Assembly (NCBI GenBank): GCA_041395665.1
Contig: JAWLAB010000003.1
Span: 310,001-374,000, forward strand
Direction: 5' to 3'
Length of the DNA stretch: 64,000 nucleotides
DNA from: Pseudomonadales bacterium
Lineage (GTDB): Bacteria; Pseudomonadota; Gammaproteobacteria; Pseudomonadales; UBA7239
The notes under the pieces: generated by a model
Told to the model about the DNA's origin: nothing
Databases searched by the model: none
The model's input: the letters and a program-made list of their open reading frames with translations, nothing else
Part shown: one piece after another, positions 51,983 to 61,031 of the stretch
Numbering within the stretch: the first letter of the stretch is position 1
Layout: every line of letters starts with the position of its first letter
Program-made: the position numbers and the translations under genes

Positions 51983-53313
51983 ATGCGATCGTTTCATTCT
52001 GTCCGTTTTTTTAGCTCTGCTGCCTGTTTGCTCACTTTAATGTTGCTGTTTTTTTCGGCCTGACCATGATCGGCAGCTCAGGTACGCCAGACATGTATTT
52101 TCACTGGCTAAAATGGATTTATACCACTCAGCAACAAGGGCCTTTTGCAGGCTATGCATCAATTGTTGGCGACAACTACCCTCCGTTGTCTGCTGTGTTG
52201 CTTTGGGCTGGCGATCAGGCTCTAAAAAACTGGGGGTTTCACGGCAGCATAGTAGTAAAGCTTACACTGACAGGGTTTCTGCTTCTTTCGTCAATTATTT
52301 ACTGCTACTGGAGCAGAGACTTGCGACTGACAACAATCTTCCTCGCTGGCAATTTTATCGCAGTAGTCGGTCTTGCTTATCTGGATATTCTCGTAGCACC
52401 TTTCATACTAGCGGCGTGCTTCTGTCTATACAGACAACAATTCACTTGGTTTTTATTGTTTTACTCGATGGCTATATTCATAAAATGGCAACCTCTGATT
52501 ATGGCCCCGTTCGTCATGGTTGCGTGTTGACAACATATTCATGTACACCACTACCATTGGCAAAAAATTACTGCCGTACTGTTGCCACCTGTTCTGGTTG
52601 TGGGAACTATAGTGTGGCTATTTGGTTATAAGGAATTGATCACCTCATTGCGGCTAGCTTTGAATACAAATGACTTTAGTGCAAATGCTATGAACATCAA
52701 CGGGTTCGTCAACGAAATTATCGATATTCATGCTTGGCGTGCAGCAATGGATTCGTTACAACACAATGGAGATGAACAAGCTGCGCTCATGACCTACACA
52801 GAAGTGAAAAAAATGCTGTATATATCCTCCGGCGGCCTGTCAACGCTGCGCTATATATTGTCGAAGCTATTTTTTTGGGGCAGCTTCTTCTATCTGCTCT
52901 GGCGCCATATACGATTACCTGCCGATGCTAAAAGATTACTCTTCTACTCTACTGCGGCATATGTCTTCTACTTTATCTTCAACACAGGTGTCCATGAAAA
53001 TCACTTGCATATGGCTCTATTACTCGCATCGGTATTAGTGGTGTTTGATCGTCAGTTTTTTTCGCTTTTAGCTTGGTTGGTAGCGCTCTACAACCTGAAT
53101 ATAATTTATTTCTACGGCATTACAGGTTCTTGGCCTGAGAACTTCATTGCCACAACAGATGATCCTCTGACAAGACCGCTGATTCTACTGGATTTACTAG
53201 TAATTACTGCGCTACTGCTACAGGTTTTTCGCCACATACAACGCGATCACCTGTTGATCCAACATGAAGTAAATATGAAAAAAACTTATCACAATCTCAG
53301 TTTTACTGAATAA
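51983..53313 (+). pseudogene. GT-C-like membrane glycosyltransferase, broken by a frameshift and an in-frame stop
   Basis: Three pieces read as one multi-helix protein. An ATG at 51983 starts a membrane helix (SSAACLLTLMLLFF), and the frame ends at 52063. One extra T in the T7 run at 52049-52055 would join it to the next frame, GLTMIGSSGTPDMYFHWLKWI, with a DNYPPLS loop typical of GT-C enzymes. That frame stops at a TGA (52528-52530), and the same frame continues as QHIHVYHYHWQKITAVLLPPV to 53313. The whole would be about 440 residues with roughly ten helices. The acceptor is unknown. Two independent lesions argue for real decay. Confidence 0.65.
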
Positions 53314-53373
53314 TGTTTGCTCAACACTCCTAGTCGTGTTTTGGATATTTAACTTTTCAAATCACCGGTTCAC

Positions 53374-53398
53374 AAAAAAGCCCGCACACAGCGGGCTT
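53374..53398 (-). terminator. Rho-independent terminator of the acyl-CoA dehydrogenase at 53.4 kb
   Basis: On the minus strand an AAGCCCGC/GCGGGCTT stem with a five-base loop is followed by six Ts. It lies just downstream of the acyl-CoA dehydrogenase stop and closely resembles the hairpin at 51628-51653. Confidence 0.85.
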
Positions 53399-53419
53399 AT
53401 TCTTTGCGACAAAGAAAAA

Positions 53420-54595
53420 TTACCCGCGTGCGGCACGCGACATTTTCAAACCGAACATCGCAATCAATTCACGCTGCACTTCGTTCACGCCGCCACCGAA
53501 TGTCATGGTCTGACATTTGCGGAAGCCTTCTTCCAAACGCCCTTCCACCACGGTATGTGATTGACGGCGGCGAATCAAACCGGCGGCACCGACTACATCC
53601 ATCATCAAGCGATAGCATTCAATCGAAGTTTCCGTCACATATACTTTCATGGCAGAAGCATAAGCAGGGTCTGGCGCGCCTTTACTCAACTGCCACATCA
53701 TGCGCGCAACAACGATGCGCATGGCTTTCAAACGCGCGTAGCATTCCGCGATATTGGATTGCACCCACGGCTCGTCGATCACGCGGTTACCACTGGCTTG
53801 TTCTTCGCGCGTCCAATCGAGGAAGAATTGGAAGTCGCGCTGCGTCCACACACCAATCGCCGCCAAACCCACGCGTTCGTGGTTCAACTGTGAAGTGATG
53901 AGATTCCAACCTTTATTCAATTTGCCAACAACATTGGTGAGCGGCACGCGCACATTGTCGTAATAGCTCATGCAAGTCGGCACATCGCCCACGGTTTTAA
54001 TGTGCGCGAAGGAAAAACCTTTCGCGTTGGTCGGCACGATAATCATGCTGATGCCTTTGTGCTTCGGCGCGTCTTTATCGGTGCGCGCGGCGAGCCAAAT
54101 ATAGTCGGCGTTATCTGCACCGGAAGTGAAAACTTTAGTGCCGTTGATCACCAACTCATCGCCTTCAATCACGGCGGATGTAGTGAGCGATGCCAAATCC
54201 GTACCTGCACCTGGCTCGGTGTAGCCGATGGCAAAATGGATTTCACCGCCCGCAATTTTTGGCAGATAAAACTGCTTCATTTCTTCGGAGCCGTGCTCCA
54301 TCAACGCGGGGCCAACGGTGCCCAAAGTCACGAAAGGAATTGGCGCACCGGCGATGTAGGCTTCTTCCAACAGCGCGAGCTGCTCTGCCTGACCGCGCCC
54401 TTGACCGCCGTACTCTTTCGGCCAGCCGATCGCCAACCAGCCGTCTTTGCCGATTTGGCGCACGGCATCACGGTAGAACTGACCGCTCTCCTTGGCGTGA
54501 CAGCCTTCTTTCACTTCTGGTGTCATCACCTTGGCGAAATACGCGCGCAATTCTTGGCGCAGCGCCTTAACTTCTTGCGACTCATCTACCTGCAT
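53420..54595 (-). CDS. Acyl-CoA dehydrogenase (A)
   Basis: 391 residues from the ATG at 54595 with a GAGG site; the open frame extends 28 codons upstream. The ACAD fold has an N-terminal helical domain, the flavin/substrate loop AIGYTEPGAGTDLASL, a beta domain with TKVFTSGADNADYIWLAART, and a C-terminal helical domain with VVGAAGLIRR. It oxidises an acyl-CoA to the enoyl-CoA with ETF as acceptor. It is divergent from a second ACAD gene across about 180 bases. Such pairs often act together on branched or steroid-side-chain substrates. Confidence 0.9.
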   Translation of the reverse strand: MQVDESQEVKALRQELRAYFAKVMTPEVKEGCHAKESGQFYRDAVRQIGKDGWLAIGWPKEYGGQGRGQAEQLALLEEAYIAGAPIPFVTLGTVGPALMEHGSEEMKQFYLPKIAGGEIHFAIGYTEPGAGTDLASLTTSAVIEGDELVINGTKVFTSGADNADYIWLAARTDKDAPKHKGISMIIVPTNAKGFSFAHIKTVGDVPTCMSYYDNVRVPLTNVVGKLNKGWNLITSQLNHERVGLAAIGVWTQRDFQFFLDWTREEQASGNRVIDEPWVQSNIAECYARLKAMRIVVARMMWQLSKGAPDPAYASAMKVYVTETSIECYRLMMDVVGAAGLIRRRQSHTVVEGRLEEGFRKCQTMTFGGGVNEVQRELIAMFGLKMSRAARG

Positions 54596-54773
54596 GACAC
54601 AACCTCTGAGAAACAACCTGAAATTCGAGAGGCGCATTGTAGCCGTGGTTGCAATGGACGGAAACCGTAAAACACGCACCCATCTTCACCAAACAAGCAG
54701 CCACAGATTAGACGGTCTGTGGCAAAATGCGCGCCTTATTTTCAGCAAAGCCATGACCAGCGAGGTTGTTAGC

Positions 54774-55895
54774 ATGGATTTCACCTTTACCGAAGAACAG
54801 ACCCAGATTCGTGAGCTGGCTAACCAAATTCTGCGCGAGAACTGCGGCGATGAGTTCTTGATGCAATTTAGCAAGGGCGGCGAGCTGTACAGCCAGAGCC
54901 TGTGGCAGTTGTTTGCGGAATCCGGCCTGCTCGGTACGGCTGTTCCTGAGTCTTGCGATGGCACGGGCTTCGGTTTTATCGAAGTCTGCCAAATTCTTGA
55001 AGAGCAAGGTCGCTTTGTTGCGCCGATTCCCTTGTTGCCTAGCTTGGTACTCGGCGGCTTGCCTCTGGCGCGCTTCGGCACGGAAGCCCAGCAGAAAAAA
55101 TACCTGCCAGCACTCGCTAGCGGCGAAGCGATTTTGACAGCAGCGATTGCAGAAGAATCCATGGTGGCTGCGATGCGCCCTGCCTGCCACGCCGAACAAC
55201 AAGCGGGAGCGTGGGTGATTTCTGGCGAACGCCTGTGCGTACCTTACGCAGCGCAAGCGGCGGTGATTTTGGTCGCAGCTGATACCGCCGACGGCAAAGC
55301 TGTGTTCTTGGTAGAACCTAACGATGGCGTAAAAGCGGAATATGTGGACAGCACCAACCACGAGCCGCTGTACAACTTGCAACTCAACAACGCGAAAGCA
55401 GAAAAATTGGGCGGCGCGGATGTGTTGGCGTTTATCGTCGAGCACGCCAGCATCGCCAGCTGCGCGACAATGATCGGCATCACCGAAGAAGCCCTGCGCC
55501 GCACAGCGGAATACACCGCCGAACGCAAACAATTTGGCACCACCATTTCTAGCTTCCAAAACACCACCATGAAGTGCGCGGATGCTTATATCGACATCGA
55601 ATGCATGCGCTCTGCGTATTTCGAAGCGCTGTGGAAGTTGTCAGAAAATATCGACGCACGCGCAGAAGTGCACACCGCAAAATGGTGGTCTGCTATCGGC
55701 GGTCACCGCGTAGCACACACCGCACAACATTTGCACGGCGGCATCGGCTGTGATGTGGAATACCCATTGCACCGCTACTATTTATGGTTCAAACAAATGG
55801 AAATCCAAATGGGTGGTGGCAGCCAACAATTGGCGCAACTGGGCGAATTACTCGCCACTGACAGCAGCGTGCAACTGTTGCTGAAATCTGCCTAA
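54774..55895 (+). CDS. Acyl-CoA dehydrogenase (B)
   Basis: 373 residues from the ATG at 54774 with a GAGG site 8 bases upstream; in-frame starts at 54753 and earlier would run into the divergent promoter region. It has the ACAD N-terminus MDFTFTEEQTQIRELA and C-terminal signatures ERKQFGTTISSFQ and AQHLHGGIGCDVEYPLHRYY. The middle flavin loop is less typical than in A (AAIAEESMVAAMRPA), so this may be the partner subunit of a heteromeric enzyme. The cNMP-binding gene starts 31 bases after it. Confidence 0.88.
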   Translation: MDFTFTEEQTQIRELANQILRENCGDEFLMQFSKGGELYSQSLWQLFAESGLLGTAVPESCDGTGFGFIEVCQILEEQGRFVAPIPLLPSLVLGGLPLARFGTEAQQKKYLPALASGEAILTAAIAEESMVAAMRPACHAEQQAGAWVISGERLCVPYAAQAAVILVAADTADGKAVFLVEPNDGVKAEYVDSTNHEPLYNLQLNNAKAEKLGGADVLAFIVEHASIASCATMIGITEEALRRTAEYTAERKQFGTTISSFQNTTMKCADAYIDIECMRSAYFEALWKLSENIDARAEVHTAKWWSAIGGHRVAHTAQHLHGGIGCDVEYPLHRYYLWFKQMEIQMGGGSQQLAQLGELLATDSSVQLLLKSA

Positions 55896-55926
55896 TCCAC
55901 AAAAAAAACAGGAGCGAGAGCGTGTT

Positions 55927-56379
55927 ATGGATTCATTAAAAATTGTTCGTGACTGCCCTTTATTTAAGTTGCTCGATGACGAACAGTTCGCGCATATCGC
56001 TCCGCGTTTGCACATGATGGATTTAAAAGCAGGCGATGTGCTTTACAGCGAAGGCTCGCCAGCCGATACCGTTTCTATTGTGATTTCTGGCGCGTTAGAA
56101 GCCATCAAAATGAGCGTACTCGGCGGTGAAGAAACCGTGCTCAGCGAATTTGTCACTTCGGATGTGATCGGCGAAATGGCACTGCTGTCGGATCGCAAAC
56201 GCTCCGCCAGTATTCGCGCACAAATCCCTTCCACCGTTGCCAGCTTTCAACGCGCCATTTACGGCACACTGGAAAGACAACGCCCTGATATTGCCTTGCT
56301 GGTGATGAAATCTGTCGCACGAATTCTCGCGGTGCGCTTGCAAGATACTTCCGCTGATCTTGCGGATGTTTGCGCGTAA
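55927..56379 (+). CDS. Cyclic nucleotide-binding domain protein
   Basis: 150 residues, essentially one cNMP-binding beta-roll ([53 protein letters not shown]) plus a short C-terminal helix. There is no helix-turn-helix or kinase domain. It could be a stand-alone sensor that regulates a partner by contact. It lies after ACAD B and 14 bases before recR. Confidence 0.82.
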   Translation: MDSLKIVRDCPLFKLLDDEQFAHIAPRLHMMDLKAGDVLYSEGSPADTVSIVISGALEAIKMSVLGGEETVLSEFVTSDVIGEMALLSDRKRSASIRAQIPSTVASFQRAIYGTLERQRPDIALLVMKSVARILAVRLQDTSADLADVCA

Positions 56380-56393
56380 TTTTGTTTTTGTAC

Positions 56394-56990
56394 GTGTCAT
56401 TCAGCCCACTGATTGATGAATTGATTAACGCGCTGCGCTGCTTGCCTGGCGTCGGCCCAAAATCCGCACAACGCATGGCGTTTCAGTTATTGCAGCATCG
56501 CCGCGACAACGCACTTAAAACCGCTAAAACTTTAGAGCGCGCACTGGAAAATGTTGGGCAGTGCAGCGAATGCCGCACGCTCACCGAGCAAACACTGTGT
56601 GAAATTTGCAGCAATCCGCGCCGCAATCGCAAACAGTTGTGCGTGGTCGAAACACCTATTGATGCGCTGGCGATTGAAACAGCAGGCACTTTTAGCGGCC
56701 TATATTTTGTTTTGCACGGCAAGTTGTCACCGATTGATGGCATCGGCCCCACTGACATCGGCATTCCACAGCTGATGCAACGCCTCGAACAAGAGCCGGC
56801 CGACGAATTAATTTTGGCAACCAACGCCACACTCGAAGGCGAAGCCACCGCGCACTACATCGCTGACCGCGCGCGTGCGCTGTCCATTCGTTGTACGCGC
56901 ATTGCACACGGCGTGCCGCTGGGCGGCGAGTTGGAATTTGTCGATGGCGGCACGCTGTCGCACGCCTTATCCGGTCGCACACAAATATGA
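56394..56990 (+). CDS. recR: Recombination protein RecR
   Basis: 198 residues from a GTG at 56394 ([21 protein letters not shown]), the normal RecR length; a TTG at 56370 would add eight residues. The features are a helix-hairpin-helix ([13 protein letters not shown]), a C4 zinc finger ([16 protein letters not shown]) and a Toprim domain ([13 protein letters not shown]). It acts with RecF and RecO in gap repair. dnaX and ybaB, its usual neighbours, are absent. Its stop overlaps the rnd start (ATGA). Confidence 0.93.
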   Translation: MSFSPLIDELINALRCLPGVGPKSAQRMAFQLLQHRRDNALKTAKTLERALENVGQCSECRTLTEQTLCEICSNPRRNRKQLCVVETPIDALAIETAGTFSGLYFVLHGKLSPIDGIGPTDIGIPQLMQRLEQEPADELILATNATLEGEATAHYIADRARALSIRCTRIAHGVPLGGELEFVDGGTLSHALSGRTQI

Positions 56991-58123
56991 AATCCATTGC
57001 TGATGATTGCTACTACATCGCCAGCAACAGTGAACTGACGCAAGCAGCAGAGAGTTGGCAGCACGCAAAAGTGTTGGGCGTAGACACAGAATTTATTCGT
57101 GTCGATACTTTTTATCCCATCCCTGCATTGATGCAAATCAGTGATGGCAAGCAATGCTGGTTGATCGATGTATTGTGCATTGATGATTTTTCATCTCTGC
57201 ACGCCATTCTCACCGCGCCACACATCACAAAAATTATTCACGCCGCCAGCGAAGATTTAGAAGTTTTTGAGCAACTGCTCGGTGTATTTCCCGCGCCTTT
57301 ATTTGATACGCAAATCGCCGCTGCATTTTGTGGTTATGGTGCATCGGTGGGTTACAGCAAATTAGTGCAAGAACTGTTAGGCATCGAGCTTTCCAAAGAA
57401 CAATGTCGATCCGATTGGCTCGCTCGCCCACTCAGCGCCGAACAATTGCATTACGCCTGTCTCGATGTGCTGTATTTGCCTGCGTTATATCAATCACTGC
57501 AAGCCTCATTAACACAATTGCAGCGCTGCGATTGGGCTGCGGAAGAAAATACACGCCAGCAAGAGCGCTGCCGAGAGTTGCGCACCACCAACTACAACTG
57601 GGAAAAAATCAATAACGCTTGGCGATTAAATCCCAGCGAGCAGCAGCGACTTTGGCATTTAGTCTTAGGGCGCGATGCGCTGGCGCGACAGCACAACAAA
57701 GCGCGTAATCACATCGCCAAAGATTTTGCACTGCTGGCGCTCGCACAACGCCCACCGGCACAAGTAGCGGCACTGTATAGCATGGACGGCTTGCATCCTT
57801 CGGCCGTGCGTCAATTTGGCGCGCAGTTATTGCAACTAGCGCAGAAAACGCCGAACGATCTTGCCCATCCAGAATTACCTCTGCCGCTCAGCAAGGCAGA
57901 AAACGAGTATGTAAAAAAACTGCGCGCACTCACCGAACAAATTGCCAACGGTTTGCAGCTTCCGCCTGAGTTGCTCGCCAAAAAACTAGAAATGGAACAA
58001 ACCGTCAGACACTATCTCGCGCAACGCCCACTCGATGAAACAGCGCTGCCCAGCCGCTTTCAAGGCTGGCGCAAAAATATCGTAGGCGCAGCATGGTTAG
58101 ATGAAATGCGCGCTTGGAGTTAA
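56987..58123 (+). CDS. rnd: Ribonuclease D
   Basis: 378 residues from the ATG at 56987, which overlaps the recR stop. The DEDDy exonuclease has [13 protein letters not shown] (Asp, Glu), a [13 protein letters not shown]sp and a Y-containing [11 protein letters not shown]sp. Two C-terminal HRDC-like helical domains follow. It trims the 3' ends of tRNA precursors. The rnd-ycgL order is conserved in pseudomonads. Confidence 0.94.
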   Translation: MKSIADDCYYIASNSELTQAAESWQHAKVLGVDTEFIRVDTFYPIPALMQISDGKQCWLIDVLCIDDFSSLHAILTAPHITKIIHAASEDLEVFEQLLGVFPAPLFDTQIAAAFCGYGASVGYSKLVQELLGIELSKEQCRSDWLARPLSAEQLHYACLDVLYLPALYQSLQASLTQLQRCDWAAEENTRQQERCRELRTTNYNWEKINNAWRLNPSEQQRLWHLVLGRDALARQHNKARNHIAKDFALLALAQRPPAQVAALYSMDGLHPSAVRQFGAQLLQLAQKTPNDLAHPELPLPLSKAENEYVKKLRALTEQIANGLQLPPELLAKKLEMEQTVRHYLAQRPLDETALPSRFQGWRKNIVGAAWLDEMRAWS

Positions 58124-58126
58124 ATA

Positions 58127-58420
58127 ATGAGTCGCTTGATTGAAATATTCCGCAGTCCGCGCGAAGAAGGCCTTTACTTGTTCGTCGATCGAAAAGAAGG
58201 TCTCGCTCGCGTACCCGAAGTTTTGTTAGCGCGTTTTGGCAAACCAGAAAGCGCTATGATTTTGAATTTAGAACCCACACGCAAACTGGCACGCGCCAAT
58301 GCAGAAACTGTATTAGCCGCTATCAACGAGCAGGGATTTTATTTGCAGATTCCACCACTGCCCGATAGCGAAATGTTTGCCGTGCGTGTCAACAACCAAA
58401 AGTTGGAGCAAAAACTATGA
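58127..58420 (+). CDS. YcgL-family protein
   Basis: 97 residues matching the YcgL family (IEIFRSPREEGLYLFVDRKEGLARVPEVLL). It is small and soluble with no assigned activity. It follows rnd by three bases. Its stop overlaps the next start by four bases. Confidence 0.88.
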   Translation: MSRLIEIFRSPREEGLYLFVDRKEGLARVPEVLLARFGKPESAMILNLEPTRKLARANAETVLAAINEQGFYLQIPPLPDSEMFAVRVNNQKLEQKL

Positions 58421-58881
58421 CCGCTGCCGATATTGAACTCGCCAAAATGGTCTACCTCGCTAGCGCCCTCGGCATAGTGCTGTTTACCAGCATGATTCTG
58501 CGCGGCTTGTGGCGGCCGCTGCGTTTTTTATTAATTTCTGTGGCAATCAGCATTTTTTTCACACCCTACTTTCTCACACAAAAAATGCCTGACGGTTCTG
58601 AGCAAAACATAGTCCCGTCTTTTGTTGTGACGCTACACAAAGCGGCAGAAGACAGAGAGCGCTGGCGCGAAATTATCCACGAAATAGGCAAACCAATTGC
58701 TTTTATGGGCATTGTCAATGCAAGTATTGCTTTGATACTAGCCGTTGCCTTGCCAAAACCACGAAAAAAAATAAAATCAGCGAACCCCAAGAAAGAAAAA
58801 AAAGCTAAGCAAAAAAAATCGCAAAACCCGTACCTACCTGATGATTTTGAGCCTACTACTTCACAATCGTCCTCAACCTAA
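58417..58881 (+). CDS. Small membrane protein of unknown function
   Basis: 154 residues with an N-terminal helix (about 10-26), a second (34-53), an intervening soluble stretch of about 45 residues and a third helix (about 93-112). A very basic Lys-rich tail (KPRKKIKSANPKKEKKAKQK) and an acidic end follow. I recognise no family. Coupling to ycgL (ATGA overlap) places it in the recR-rnd-ycgL unit. Confidence 0.7.
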   Translation: MTAADIELAKMVYLASALGIVLFTSMILRGLWRPLRFLLISVAISIFFTPYFLTQKMPDGSEQNIVPSFVVTLHKAAEDRERWREIIHEIGKPIAFMGIVNASIALILAVALPKPRKKIKSANPKKEKKAKQKKSQNPYLPDDFEPTTSQSSST

Positions 58882-58898
58882 CAATAGACAGCATATTC

Positions 58899-60220
58899 AT
58901 GATCAACACCCTCCTTCACTGCCGCTATTTGATTCCTGTCATCCCAGAAAATTGCGTGCTGGAAAATTACAGCATCGCTATTACCAATGGCGTTATTACG
59001 GATTTATTGCCGCGCCTTGAAGCAGAAAAAAAATATGCGGATGTCACCGCCATCGAACTAGATCAACACATTGTGTTGCCCGGCTTGATCAATGCACACG
59101 GTCACGCTGCCATGAGTTTATTGCGCGGTTATGCCAATGATTTAGCGTTAATGGATTGGCTCAACGATCACATTTGGCCGACCGAAGCGCAATGGGTCAG
59201 CGATGCTTTTGTATTTGATGGCGCACAATTAGCCATCGGCGAAATGATTAAAAGCGGTACCACTTGTTTCAGTGATATGTATTTTTTTCCTGAAGCCACT
59301 GCGCGCGCTGTGCAAAGTAGCGGTATGCGCTGCCAACTCAGTTTTCCTATTTTCAAATTTCCATCGAACTGGGGATCAGGCTCACAGGAGTACATCTCAA
59401 AAGGTTTGGCACTACACGATCTGTATCGCGATTCCGATCGCATCAAAATTGCTTTTGGTCCACACGCTCCTTACACGGTGGATGATGCCAGTATTGAAAA
59501 AGTAGTGATGCTGGCCGACGAGTTGGATGCCGGTATTCAAATTCATTTGCACGAAACGGCGTTTGAAGTGGAAAGTTCCGTGCAAGAAATTGGCATGCGC
59601 CCGATTGAACGGCTGCGCAAATTAGGCGCCCTGACACCGCGCACGCAATGCGTACACATGACAGCGCTTAACGACGCCGACATACAAACGATCAGCAGTC
59701 ACGGCTGCCATGTCATTCACTGCCCTGAATCCAATTTGAAATTGGCTAGCGGTTTTTGTCTTGTCGATACGCTGCAAAAAAACAATATCAATGTTGCGTT
59801 AGGCACTGACGGCGCGGCCAGTAATGATGATCTCGATTTGTTTGCTGAATTGCGTACGGCTGCACTGCTAGCAAAAGCCGTTGCCAATGATGCTACCGCG
59901 CTGCCCGCACACGCCGCGGTGCGCATGGCCACCATCAACGGCGCGCGCGCATTGGGTATGGAACAGTTAATCGGCAGTTTAGAAATTGGCAAACAGGCGG
60001 ATATCACCGCTGGCGCATCGACACACTGTGCGCACAACCGCTACACGATGCCGTCACTGGTTTACACCAGCAGCGGCTCGCGGTGTTGATGTGTGGGTAG
60101 GCGGAAAACGCCTCCTGAGAATCGTCAGTTGACGACTTTGGATGAAAGCGAATTGATACAGCGCACGATGAGCTGGTCAGAAAAATTCAAGCGGCTTCCA
60201 ACAAAAAATCTACACAATAA
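58899..60220 (+). pseudogene. TRZ/ATZ-family amidohydrolase (MTA/SAH deaminase-like) with a frame-scrambled 3' end
   Basis: The frame from 58899 encodes about 370 good residues: the metal-binding HGHAAMSLLRG, the FGPHAPYTVDD and IHLHETAFE His sites, and the ALGTDGAASNDDLDLF Asp. These fit the 5-methylthioadenosine/S-adenosylhomocysteine deaminase-like group. After GKQADITA the frame breaks. The expected C-terminus is still present but in shifting frames: IDTLCAQPLHDAV, then LVYTSSGSR, then DVWVGGKRLLR, then RQLTTLDESELIQRTMSWSEK, then QAASNKKSTQ and a TAA at 60218. Five frame changes in about 180 bases are needed. The raw frame ends at 60089. The true end overlaps the rlmJ stop. Confidence 0.82.
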
Positions 60221-61028
60221 CTGCCACTCTCCGGCGAAGGTGTTTTGCTAACCACGGCAAGGTCTCTCGCATAGCGGCCGCCAGCGGCCACGGCGGGTTG
60301 ATCACTAACATCCCGCTGCCTGCCATCCCTGCGCCGTTAGGCTCTCGTGTTAACCACTCAATTTTCAGCAAACTTTTCATCGGCAATGCGGCAATTTTTT
60401 TAATCATTTTTTCTGCGCGCTTCGCTTCTACCACGGGATACCAAACTAAATACACGCCTGTTGCAAAGCGTTTTAATGCATCGTCTAGCGCTTGAATAAT
60501 CGCCGCCTCTTCACCCATCGTTTCATAGCTGGGATCCAACAACACCACACCGCGCCGCTCTTTCGGTGGCAATGCCGCTTTTAGTGCCGCGTAACCGTTC
60601 GTTTTTTGCACGCGCACATTGGAAAAATGTTTGCAGTTTTCGGCGAGCGATGCGTATTCCTGTGGATGCAATTCCGAAGCAAACAGTCGATCACTGCCGC
60701 GCAACATTTTCTGCGCTAACAACAAAGAACCCGCGTAGTAGCGCAAATGCCCGCCTTCGTTAAAAGCACGCAACGCCTGCAAATACGGCGTTAACGCAGC
60801 AGGCGCACTACTCGCCGTACGCCACAGTGTTTCAATGCCATCACGGTATTCGCTAGTTTTTTGTGCGATAGGATGCGTTAAATCGTAAAGCCCGCGACCG
60901 GCGTGCATATCGTGAAAATACAGCGGCTTGTCCTTCTGCAGCAGATAATCCAACACATAACAAAGCACTGCGTGCTTCAACACATCCGCCACATTGCCTG
61001 CATGAAAACCGTGTTGATAACTGAGCAT
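60210..61028 (-). CDS. rlmJ: 23S rRNA (adenine-2030-N6)-methyltransferase RlmJ
   Basis: 272 residues starting LSYQHGFHAGNVADVLKHAVL, the RlmJ N-terminus. SAM and catalytic segments include DMHAGRGLYDL and the VVLLDPSYE motif. It methylates A2030 of 23S rRNA. It lies three bases after the CoxE-like gene on the same strand and converges on the TRZ/ATZ gene. Confidence 0.93.
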   Translation of the reverse strand: MLSYQHGFHAGNVADVLKHAVLCYVLDYLLQKDKPLYFHDMHAGRGLYDLTHPIAQKTSEYRDGIETLWRTASSAPAALTPYLQALRAFNEGGHLRYYAGSLLLAQKMLRGSDRLFASELHPQEYASLAENCKHFSNVRVQKTNGYAALKAALPPKERRGVVLLDPSYETMGEEAAIIQALDDALKRFATGVYLVWYPVVEAKRAEKMIKKIAALPMKSLLKIEWLTREPNGAGMAGSGMLVINPPWPLAAAMRETLPWLAKHLRRRVAVIV

Positions 61029-61031
61029 AAA

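Noticed and set aside
54708..55559. A 283-codon minus-strand frame opposite acyl-CoA dehydrogenase B
   Set aside because: It is antisense to conserved ACAD sequence and resembles no protein family.
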